Made by a program: the position numbers and the translations under genes. From NCBI GenBank assembly GCA_973895155.1, contig CCZZQB010000054.1:1-64000 (forward strand): a DNA stretch of 64,000 nt, given 5' to 3'. The stretch is from Marsupella aquatica (taxonomy: Eukaryota; Marchantiophyta). This document shows positions 21,332 to 30,575 of this stretch, in pieces (positions within the stretch are counted from its first letter, which is position 1; the number at the start of each line of letters is the position of its first letter). The notes under the pieces were generated by a model that saw only the letters and a program-made list of their open reading frames with translations, was not told the origin of the DNA and did no database searches.

Positions 21332-22185
21332 AAAACAAGGGTGGGACTCTATGTCAAACACTTGTCAAGGAGCTTAAGCGGCTTTTCTCCCCAAAAGACT
21401 ACCTAATACCTGATCCATATCATACCAGGGTCACAAAGGATTGACAAAACTTATGAAATGTGCCTACAATGACTAATCACTCCATACATAAGTAGTTTCA
21501 ACTCTCCACTTCTAGAGAGGTAGTCCCCTTGACTACTTTTGTACTCACACCCTTCCCCTCTCCTCTACTCCAAGGATCAGCAAGGGGGATCTCCGCTCCA
21601 AGCTGTCACCTTAGAGAAGAGTCTCACACAAACACCCAAGAACCAAAGTACTTTCCTCTTCAAGCTTAAGTCTCCTCAAGACCCTCAAAATAGTGTTACC
21701 CCTCAACCTTGCCCCCTGGCCTTGGTTTGGGTCCACACATCCCCTTTGAGCTCTAGAGAAGGCTCCTCTATCTAAGGACTCTTCCTCTTGTTCTTACTTC
21801 TTGTTAACACCATACACCAAGCAAAATACTTTCCACCCTCAAGCTATAATCCTCTCTAAGTCTCCAAGTAGTGCTCTACCTTAACCATGCCTCTTGGCCT
21901 TGGTTTTGTACTGGCACATCCCCTTCAAGCTTAGACCAAGATTACATCATAGCATGGACTCTTCTCTTGCTCTCATATGCTTCAAATGCACTCACACTTA
22001 ATGGTCATAATGAAGATTGGCAAGTCTTCTTTTATTGCATCACCTTTACAACAAAATTTCACTACACATTCTCCACACTAAGCATGGACCACCTCTCCCT
22101 TCTCAAGCTTAGCCCTACCTTGGCAAGGTAGAGATTCCACTTAAGAGATGAGACTCCCGGTCCCTAACAAATGAAAACTTCCTCC

Positions 22186-22192
22186 TTATATA
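22186..22192 (-). promoter_or_regulatory. Probable TATA box of Gypsy-B LTR
   Basis: On the minus strand this reads TATATAAGGAGG, about 850 bp before the LTR end. It lies just downstream (in element orientation) of the AAGGACC minisatellite, which would place the minisatellite in U3. Confidence 0.45.
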
Positions 22193-22213
22193 CTATTCTC
22201 CTTCCACACCACA

Positions 22214-22415
22214 CCAAGGTAGCCCACCAAGGACCAAGGACCAAAGTAGCCCACCAAGGACCAAGGACCAAGGTAGCCCATCAAGGACCAAGGACCAAGG
22301 ACCAAGGTAGAGGACCAAAGTAGCCCACCAAGGACCAAGGTAGCCCACCAAGGACCAAGGACCAAAGTAGCCCACCAAGGACCAAGGACCAAGGACCAAG
22401 GTAGCCCACCAAAGT
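22214..22415. repeat. AAGGACC / AAGGTAGCCCACC minisatellite
   Basis: About 200 bp of irregularly mixed modules: CAAGGACCAAGGACC and AAGTAGCCCACC or AAGGTAGCCCACC. Higher-order units of roughly 26-40 bp are visible. Such tandem arrays in U3 of LTR elements often vary in copy number between insertions. Confidence 0.85.
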
Positions 22416-23355
22416 CCTACTAACTACCAAAGTCACACTACAATGAAAGTCCAACTAACTACCACTCCCACTCAAGCTCCTTCACCTTGTGATTGCCTGG
22501 TCTATTCAACCATCTCCTAGCCGCCCTTGTGCTTGACTTATTCCTGCCTTGTGGTAGCCTCGTCGAAGCATTTTTACACTTAGTCGGATTTCGTTATTTG
22601 GGAAAAACTATAATTCCCCGGCCCATATTGTACCCACCGCCAAAACTCACCCATAAGGCCAAAAGGACTTTTGAGTAGATCCATAGATTTTCTTGGCATA
22701 GGGCTATGTCCTGGTTTACTAAGATCTAAACAAAACCCTATAACAAATTTTCTAAAATTAGGTAAAGAGGGTTAATTCTTATGTTTTCCAAAATTCTTCT
22801 CAACTTTGAGATGCTCCCAAAACGTAACCGAAGGTAACCAAGTTCTCCCACAAGTTTCCAGGGATAGAGTGGACCATATTTAACCTATTTTGCAACTTGG
22901 AACCCCTAACTTTTCCCATCAGCTATTTTTCCCGAGACCCGCTATTTGGTAACTTTAAGTTTTGCCAAAATACTTACAACTCCTAGGTTAAGACCCCACT
23001 TGACTTTGTGACTTTTATGTGTGGTCTAGGGACTACCTAGCACCTATAGGGTGAGTCTTAGCAAAACTTATCACTCAAAAGTATCGGTCATGCCTTCGGC
23101 CCGACTTGCCGACTACCATAACTTTTTTCCACCCTTACCAAATAACTTACTCAACTCTTGATACTTCTAAGAGAAACATGTCCTCTCCCTCAATTTATTT
23201 CCCTACTCTACTTCCCTAGTTATTAAGTTACCTTAAACCTAACAACTCCGCTAATCACTAAACTATGTAATTACTACTCCTTGAAAGCAAAAAACTGACG
23301 CATTTCCTACTCAAGCCTCCCTTGAGCCATTCCACACAAAGCAGCCCGCCAGCCA

Positions 23356-24449
23356 CGATGGAGGAAATCCGCAAGGCAGCTTGGGAACAAAGGCCGCGGT
23401 GGTTGATGCCGATGACTTCTACTCACTCCACCTATGCTAAAGAAATAGCCATGGTGTACAGGGAGATGTGCGAGGAACTTGCACTCAGCATCTTTGGGGA
23501 GGAGTTAGAGCAGGGACCTTTTTTCTAGAGGGAGATGTTGGAAAAATGCCGATTAGAAGAAGCGGTGGCTTTGGAGAGAAGAAAGAAAGACGAGGTCATC
23601 CGTCGGCTTAGGGCAAGGGAAGCCAAGGTGGAAGACCTGAAGGCGGACAGGAAAACCCAAGATGAGCTGCGGATTAAGCGGCATGAGGATTTAGGATAAA
23701 CTGACTCAAACCCAAGGGGAGTTGGCCGATGCGGTCAAGGAGAGGGAGAAGTGGAAGCAAGAGCTGAGGGATGCAGAGGAGGCCCACATAGCAACCAACA
23801 ATCGGGCCATGGCGGAAACCCAGAGAAGGGAGAGGGCGTTGAAGGGGGAGCTCAATGATATCCGCGGAGCCCTCTAGGAGAAGGAGGCCGAGTTAGGGAA
23901 ATCCTATCAAATGATTATTGTGCTGCGGCAGGAGCTTGCATCCTTGACGGCCAGCTTCAAGGCCGACCTGCGTGAGAAAGACGACCAACTTGATCAAACT
24001 TATGCCAAGATGAATAAAATGGAGTCTGAGGTCGTAATGAAGCTCAACAAGGAGCTAAGAGCAACCCAGGAGGAGAGGGCTACCTTAAGGAAGGAGTTGG
24101 AGGAAGCCCAGAAGGAGCTGGAGGAGGCGCGCAAGGACCTGGACGAAGTGCAGGAGGAGTTGGAGGAAAGCACAAGGAAGATGGAGAACTTACAACGGCA
24201 AGCTGACAACCAAACGGAGCGGCTAAAGAAACAAGCCGCAATATTTAAGTGCTTGGCGTCATCAAGTCCAACTCCAATTGGGGCAACCAAGTTGCAAGGA
24301 GTACTACTGGCCGAAGGACAAGCCGCGACACTCGCACCGGTGCCGGAAGGAAGTGGCAAGGGGAAGGGACCAGCTGCCGAACCAGGGAAGAAGAAGAAGC
24401 GGAAACCTTCTGGATCAGGGAGTAATGCGGCAACTCAAGCCGTCGTGAC
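23356..24449 (+). pseudogene. Old LTR-P ORF, coiled-coil part, decayed
   Basis: It matches the C-terminal half of the LTR-P protein: the block around RPRWLMPMTSTHSTYAKE, then a long Glu/Lys/Arg-rich coiled coil (open in 23911-24492), ending in a KKKKRKPSGS basic stretch. Stops are seen at 23526-23528 and 23876-23878, and a segment near 23690 is missing compared with other copies. It is interrupted at the GTGAC target by Gypsy-A. Confidence 0.78.
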
Positions 24450-24499
24450 TGTGATGCCTAGACAGGAATCACTCGGCCGGTTAAGTGGGTAAAGCAGGT

Positions 24500-24560
24500 G
24501 TCGTATAGTGCTAAGTATCAAAAGTGACTCTTCTCACCTAAAACCAGGGTTTCGATCCCT
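24500..24560 (+). other. tRNA-Asp-like sequence with A and B boxes
   Basis: GTATAGTGCTAAGTAT (~24503-24518) matches the D-arm region and internal A box of plant tRNA-Asp. GGGTTTCGATCCC (24547-24559) matches the T-arm and B box. The anticodon arm does not pair convincingly and there is no acceptor stem, so it is not a functional tRNA. It could be a Pol III promoter of a SINE type. Confidence 0.65.
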
Positions 24561-25454
24561 TTAAGAACAGATTTCAGAATGAATTGTATAACTTTTATCA
24601 CTCCGAGTGATTTAGAGTCTTGAGCTCTATGTTGACTTCACTTCTCAATAAAAAAAATCGAATAAACAAACAACAAAGTAACTGAACTTCTGATTTATGA
24701 ATTAGAGAAGAAATGAGTAAGGATTTAGAGACTACAAGCTGCTACTGCCACTCCTTCAGAAAGGATTTGGGCTCAGTATAGACATGAAATCTATCTCATA
24801 ATTCATCCATCTCACTCTTCAAAACACAAAGGTTAATGATAATGGAATTCTCAATCTGATGAAGCAGAAGCTTTCTGATTGCAAATGAATGATATGATTT
24901 AAAATGCCGTCAACATGGTTTGACATCAGCGATACACAATTCAGTCAAACTCTAAACCATATTCCAGAATCAAAGCAACAGTACTAACTACTCTGAGAAT
25001 CAGAATTTACTTCTCATTTATCATTAACTATTCTTGAATTGGCTAGCGAATCCCGACTCTGCAAGCAAGCCTAGCAGTGAATTCAATACGAGTTTCAGAA
25101 ATCTGCAACTGAATTCAATCACCACAGGAATCTCTTGAATTCAATCTTAACTTCAATCAATATAGCTTTACTTCCATACAAAACACTCACAGCATGCCTT
25201 GTTACAATGGAAGGAGGAGAAAACTATTCAGAAGACTCAATTCTGAATACAGTATTAACTCTATTTCTCTCTACTTCAAATGAGCATTCTACTCTGTCTT
25301 ATAAGTGCTGGAATCCTAAAATGGAGGAGGTAAGAACAGTCGTGCCTTTCCAAGCTTAAAACTAAACAAGGGAGAAGCACAGCATAAGTACTTCAACAAG
25401 GGTGGTAGAATACTACTTTACTAGTAATCTACTTCAAAAACTAAGTGTTGAGCG

Positions 25455-25720
25455 GACGCTGCTAGAAGCGTCGGGAGAATCTGGACGCTGCTAGAAGCGT
25501 CTTAAGTAAAACCAACGGACGCTGCTCACACTGCTCACAGCGTCAATACTAGGGTGGACGCTGCTCACAGCGTCGTGTGTTGAAGCTGACGCTTTCCACA
25601 GCGTCGGTCGAAATCCTCATAGAGTCTTGGTGGCGGTCGGGCGCTGCCAAAAGCGTCATGAGGAGGTTGGACGCTTCCGCAGCGTCTTGAGTAAAAGAAA
25701 CGGGCGCTGGTCACAGCGTC
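25455..25720. repeat. Cluster of eight GACGCT...AGCGTC hairpins
   Basis: Short inverted repeats at 25455-25472, 25484-25501, 25518-25544, 25557-25574, 25588-25605, 25640-25657, 25670-25686 and 25703-25720. The arms are GACGCTG/CAGCGTC or close variants (GGCGCTG); the loops are 4-13 bases and vary (CTAGA, CTCA, TTCCA). Spacers between hairpins are unrelated in sequence and 11-35 bp long, so this is not a simple tandem repeat. Confidence 0.9.
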
Positions 25721-25960
25721 GGGCAAAGTACACTAGGAATCGTCAGGAAAGCCGGAGATGTCAAATATTTCTATAAGTGTCCAGAACAAGTAAATGTTGG
25801 CCGGAAGGTGTCTAAAGTGTAAGTAAATCTTGTGATATGCTAAAAATAAACAAGTTTCCAGAAAAAATTGCAGGGACACCCATACCACAGCAGGAAGGCA
25901 CCCTAGGAACACCTTAGTATAGTGACAAAACAAGGAAAATATAAACAATTAGGGGCAACC

Positions 25961-28900
25961 ATGGAACCCGGGCAGAGGCCGGAGGTAAGGCTGAGGGTGA
26001 AAACCCGATTAGGGTTAGGGCGCGTTAAGCGTCGGCGGCTAGGAAGGATCAACGGGAAGAAGGACCGGCAGAGGAGAGGGGTAAGGAGCGCTTGCAGGAG
26101 ATGGTGGCTCATTTGCGAGCACGAACTAGGCAGACGACTACGGGAGGCCAACTACTGTCAGCTGCTTAGGCAAGCACTCGGGAGAGAGTAGATACCGACG
26201 ATCAACCTAAGGAGGGTATGAGCAACGTCAATCAAGCGGCACATTTCTGGGGATGCCTGTTCGAACGGGCAACTGAGTACATCAAGACTTACGAGGACGA
26301 GGAGTCAGAAAGGGCAGCTCGAGAACGGCAGGAGCTCGCTCGATTGTGGGAGCTGCAGAAGACGGCTTTCTTAGGAGGCGAACTCATCAAGGACGAGTTC
26401 CTGTGGACGCCTACTTCCAATCAACTCGACGATCTTCTGTTTTGCAAAGACAGCGTCGTCGGCATCCGAGAGGCCATCAAGAACTGCAACGACATACACT
26501 GGGAATTAAAGGGTAGCACGGAAAGGTGGACCCGGGCAACGGTGCTAGGAGAGACCTCCACGGCAGCAGAGATGAAGAGGAAGGGAGCCGTCAACGATGA
26601 AGCCACCCCGGCAAAAAGAACGAGGTCGGCGGCACCAAAGAAGCCAGCCGAGCAGCAGAGCAGGAGGCAGGGAGAAGCCGAAGAGGAGGAGGTCGATCCC
26701 ATCAAGGCCATTCCAACCAGGGATGACACCTGGAAGGGCTGGGCGGCAACCCTACCGGTGGAGGTGCAACTACATTTTGCACGGGAGGAGGATGCATGCT
26801 TTACGGCCATGCAGACCAAGAAGTACCAAGGCTTCATGGCCGGATCCGGCTTGGAGGCCTTTGTAAGATTACCATGGCTGAAGCCGGAGGTACCGGAGTC
26901 AGACCTATTAGAATTCGTGGGGTCATGGGAACCCGAGACCAATTGCACGAGGATATATGGGAAGGATTTCTATCTTACTCCCAAGGTGATTGCCGAAGTG
27001 TTTGGCTTGCCGATGGGCAATAAGACCAAAGTTGATACTAGGAAGACCTTGCCTGACAAGGAGTTCCGGTCGTTCCCCGGGCCATCAACGAAGAATGGCT
27101 TCTTCCGGAACACCTGCACCAACCCGCACATAGGAGAGATGATCGACTTCTTGCGGGTGACCATGCATTGTAACTTGCCGAGGGCAGAGATCGGCAAAGC
27201 ACAGGTCTATCTGGCAGAAAGGCCAGACCCAAGCCGGGACTACAACGGGTACCTCCTCAACCAATTGAAGAAGATCTTAAAGGAGGAGCAGCAGGTAATC
27301 GACATGGGGAGCGTGTCGCGGCTTGGCTATCACATGCCACTGTTGTGCCGGTATGCCAGAGGTCAGACTTTTGCCCCGGTACTTCCCCTGCAGGTAAGGG
27401 CACCCGAGGAAGCTCCAACGCCGAGGCCGTTGGCTGAGAAGCCTCAACCACCTGTTAGTCCTACGATCGAGCAGGTGTTTAGGCCCAGGAAGGAAGACTT
27501 GCCGATGCAGCAACCAGGCATGCAGAGTCTGCTGAAACTACTGGAGAAAGAAAAGAAATCGGCATCGGCAACAACAACAACGGCAACGGCAACAATGCAG
27601 GACACTACTACAGAGGTAGGCCTACACCGGCTCACAAGAGAAAACCCCTTTGCTGGAGACAAGGAGAGAATCAGGCCGGAATCCAAGCCAGGTGTTCGAA
27701 TGTACGTGGGAACCTCAAGCTCCGAATCTGAGGCAGAATTGCCTGAAGCTCCTACCGAGGAAGAGGAGAGGGAGAAGCCCGAAATCCAAGAGGTAGAGGA
27801 GGCAGTGGAGGACTGCAGCCATGATAATTCCGGCTATGGGTCGGACCATTACGTTCCAGGAGTAAGGACCTGTGGCCGGTTTGTCCCCACACTTCCAAGG
27901 GTAGTGCGAGGGGACCCCAACCAGCAGAGTAGCCCTGAGTCTCCCCCACCAGATGTTGCTCCCCCGAGCTTCGACGGCATAAAACAGACGGTGCAGGAAT
28001 TTCAGGAGCGAATCAAGCAAGAGGAAGAGGCCGCCCTGGCTAAGGAAAAGGATTTACCAGGAGGAGATTGGCCGGAGGACATCAGGCGGCTAGCCGAAAA
28101 AGGAAGCAAACCTCTAGCCACGATTGAAGAGATCCGCAGGACGGCTTGGGAGCAGAGGCCACGATGGGCGATGCCGATCACTTCTACTTACTCCACCTAC
28201 GCTAAGAATAGAGCCATGGAGTATGGTGAGATGTGTGGGGAACTTGCGCTCGGCATCTTTGGAGAGGAGTTGGAGGTAGGACCCTTTTCCATAGGGAGCA
28301 GTTGGAGAAGCACCAATTAGAAGAAGCGGTGGCTTTAGAGAGAAGCAAGAAGGACGAGGTCATTCGGCGGCTTAGGAGGATGGAAGCCGAGATTGAAGAT
28401 CTAAGGGCGGCCAAGAAAGCCCAAGATGAACTACGGATTAAACGACATGAGCTGAACATCATGCAGGGGCAGTTGGACGCCGCGCAGGCTGATAATCAGA
28501 ATATCAAGGATAAACTGACTCAGACGCAGGAAGAGTTGGCCGACACGATCAAAGAAAGGGAAAAGTGGAAGCAAGAGCTAAAGAATACAGAGGAGGCCCA
28601 CATAACAGCCAACAGCCGGGCCATGGCGGAGACCCAAAGAAAGGAATGGGCGTTGAAAGGGGAGCTCGAGAAAATCCGCGGAGCCCTTGAGCAGAAGGAG
28701 GTCGAGTTAGGGAAATCCTATCAAGGGATTATGGCGCTGCAGCAGGAGCTTGCGTCCCTGACGGCCAGCTTCAAGGCCGACCTAAGGGAGAAGGACGAGA
28801 TGCTCGAACAGACTTACGCCAAGATGAACCAGATGGAGTCTGTCATCATTGCAGAACTCGACAAGGAGCTAAGAGCAACCCAGGAGGAGAGGGCTACCTT

Positions 28901-29585
28901 GAAGAAGGAATTGGAGGAAGCCCACAGGGAGCAGGAGGAGGCCAAAAACGAGCTGGAGGGGGCACGTAAGGACCTGGATGAAACCCAAGAGGAGTTGGAG
29001 GAAATCACGAGGAAGATGGAAAACCTACAGCGGCGGGCCGACAACCAAACAGAGCGGCTGAAGAAACAAGCCGCAGTATTTAAAGGCTTAGCTGCAGCAG
29101 GTCCATCTCCTGTTGGGACAAACCAGTTACCAGGGGTGGTAATTGCCGAAGGACAAGCCGCGCCACCTGCACCAATGCCGGAGGTAAGTGGGAAGGGGAA
29201 GGGACCAGCTGCCGAGCCACCAACGAAGAAGAAGCGGAAACCTTCAGGGTCAAGGAGTAATACGACTTCACAGGCCGTGGTGATCAAGGAGGTAGACCCA
29301 GCACCGACCCCAGACAGGGTCACGGCTAAGGATCCAACTACCCTAGGGGAAGGGGAGGCCGAAGCCGTGGGAGTGGCTGAAGCCGAAGCCGTGGGAGTGG
29401 CTGAAGCCGAAGCCGTGGGTATTACCGAGGCCGGTGTCGAGGCCGAAGCCGAAGGTGGACCCAGTCAGGCCGATGGAGAGTTGACTCGGTCAAGGGCAGG
29501 TAATCTGTCAGTAGGCGGGCCAACGGCAGTGGCTAAGGAGGAAGTATTGGGGGCGTCCATTGAGGATCCACCACCGGTGTCGTGA
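25961..29585 (+). pseudogene. LTR ORF of Gypsy-A, 5' LTR copy
   Basis: The ATG at 25961 (MEPGQRPEVRL) starts a protein of about 1200 residues in family comparison: basic N-terminus; charged helix; KR-rich linker; a conserved plant-transposon-like block (FVGSWEPETNCTRIYGKDF, FYLTPKVIAEVFGLPMG, NQLKKILKEEQ); Pro-rich and acidic linkers; a ~300-residue coiled coil; KKKRKPSGS; and EAEAVGV repeats. Two single-base losses break it, near 26181 (ggg where others have gggg) and 28291 (four T where others have five). Both also occur in the 3' LTR. Open frames are 25961-26191, 26218-28320 and 28233-29585. Its function is unknown. Confidence 0.8.
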
Positions 29586-30506
29586 CGGTGCAAGGGCGCC
29601 GTTCCTTTTAGGGAGGGCGGACGTGGAGGGAGGAGGCGTGAGTGGGCAGGGCGGGCACGGATCTCCACGTTTAGGATTAGGATCAGAACCAGGAGCGGCC
29701 CTGACACTTAGCTTAGTGGGATTGCGGTCCCACTGGTAGGAGCAACACTTGTGCTCCTGCCTTGCTGTACATAGGTAGATTCGGGCAAGTAGATTATTGT
29801 TAAGTAGATTAGGCTTACGATGCAAAGAATGGCGGATCCACTACCAGGATAAGTACCTGGGCAGCGGGGAGCTCAGGGCCTCTTCTTTAGCAAGTTTTTA
29901 GTTTGCACCAGCCGGGCTGGGATCAAGTAGTACGAGAAGCTCTCGGTTAGTCATACAGTGACCCTTGTGTATATTCATGTTTCCTCATGCCTAAGAGCTG
30001 AATAGAGTTGGCCTCACGGCTTAGTTCGCAGAACTTGTGTATGAGATGTACTGTTTGTATGGCAAGTGCATGGTATGACTCAGTCAGAATGAGTCAATTT
30101 GCTATTTGTGTGTCGCATTAACTTGTGTGAAGAGTGCCCACATCAACAGAAGGAAGGAAAGTAAGCAGGGGAGTGAGAGTTGGATGTGTCGAGCTGAGAG
30201 AGGTCTTAGCGGCTTAACCAAGCCTATTGGGGATCATTCCGGCGGCGGAATCCAAACATACCTAACAAGACGGAGGGGAAGACAGGGGAAGACAAGGGAA
30301 GGCCTATATTAGGCCGGCTACGTATCTCATGACCCGATGAAGGATCTGTCCAGTATATGTGTGTAAAATGTTAATAGTAGTAGTAGAAGGTTAGCAGCGT
30401 CCCATGCCGCTAAGCCGCGGAAACGGCCTCGCCAAGCACGAAACCTGCGGGAATCGGCTTGAGCTGGGGGGTTTCTTGGGGTTAGGGAGCCATGGGACGC
30501 ACCACA

Positions 30507-30530
30507 TTTTTGGCGCTAGATGGAGGGGGC
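30507..30530 (+). promoter_or_regulatory. Gypsy-A primer-binding site
   Basis: TTTT followed by TGGCGCTAGATGGAGGGGGC directly after the LTR end CACCACA. It has the same layout as the TTTTTGGCGCC site of Gypsy-B. The cognate tRNA was not assigned. Confidence 0.8.
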
Positions 30531-30575
30531 ATTTCTTAAGCCGTGAGATATGAAGTTAGAACGGAAGCGTAGGTA

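Larger units (their letters stand above)
4960..23338 (-). mobile_element. Gypsy-B, Athila/Tat-like Ty3 retrotransposon, interrupted
   Basis: Read on the minus strand the order is 5' LTR (23338-21342), primer site, gag, protease, RT, RNase H and integrase: canonical Ty3/gypsy order. RT is split at 17319/6905 by Copia-A, with CTTCC duplicated. The integrase end is cut at 4960 by LTR-P, so the 3' LTR is not seen. The right end sits in an old LTR-P at AAGCA (23339-23343), the putative target. IDGGSG-type protease and FIDDFAIFG RT sequences point to the non-chromodomain Athila/Tat branch. Frameshifts and a stop show it is dead. Confidence 0.85.
21342..23338 (-). repeat. Gypsy-B 5' LTR (probable limits)
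   Basis: Proposed limits on the minus strand are TGTGTGGAATGGC at 23338 and ...GAGTCCCA at 21342, about 2.0 kb, ten bases before the primer site. The outer limit rests on the abrupt start of LTR-P similarity at AAGCA (23339). The repeat contains a TATA box, a minisatellite and stretches without any frame of note. There is no second LTR in the window to confirm the ends. Confidence 0.6.
24499..25888 (+). mobile_element. 1390-bp insertion with tRNA-Asp-like head
   Basis: It interrupts the 5' LTR and is absent from the 3' LTR. AGCAGG is duplicated on both sides (24493-24498 and 25889-25894). It starts TGTCGTATAGTGC and ends CACCCATACCAC; there is no protein frame of note. The first 60 bp resemble tRNA-Asp, and a cluster of hairpins lies near the right end. 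There is no poly(A) tail and no clear terminal inverted repeat, although GTCGTATAG and the reverse complement of the end, GTGGTATGG, are similar. The class is uncertain: a SINE-headed composite or an unknown non-autonomous element. Confidence 0.85.
24450..30506 (+). repeat. Gypsy-A 5' LTR (with insertion)
   Basis: LTR-P in full: 24450-24498 plus 25895-30506, with a 1390-bp insertion between. It contains the LTR ORF at 25961-29585 and ~920 bp of downstream sequence, in which I see no further gene. A GATTAGGGTTAGGG stretch (telo-box-like) lies at ~26009-26022 within the ORF. Confidence 0.94.

Noticed and set aside
21871-22131. Small plus-strand ORF of 86 codons in the Gypsy-B LTR
   Set aside because: No conserved feature, antisense to the LTR, and of the size expected by chance.
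22214-22415. Regular direct repeats that could suggest a CRISPR-like array
   Set aside because: The repeat modules are short, adjacent and irregular with no unique spacers, and lie in a eukaryotic LTR: a minisatellite.
24500-24560. A functional tRNA-Asp gene
   Set aside because: Only the D-arm and T-arm regions match; anticodon and acceptor stems do not form.
26009-26022. GATTAGGGTTAGGG as an interstitial telomere repeat
   Set aside because: Only two units, coding within the LTR-P ORF and repeated only with LTR-P copies.
30513-30520. GGCGCTAG in the Gypsy-A primer site resembles half of the TAGCGCC palindrome
   Set aside because: It lacks the other arm and belongs to the TTTTTGGCGC primer-site type; treated as coincidence.
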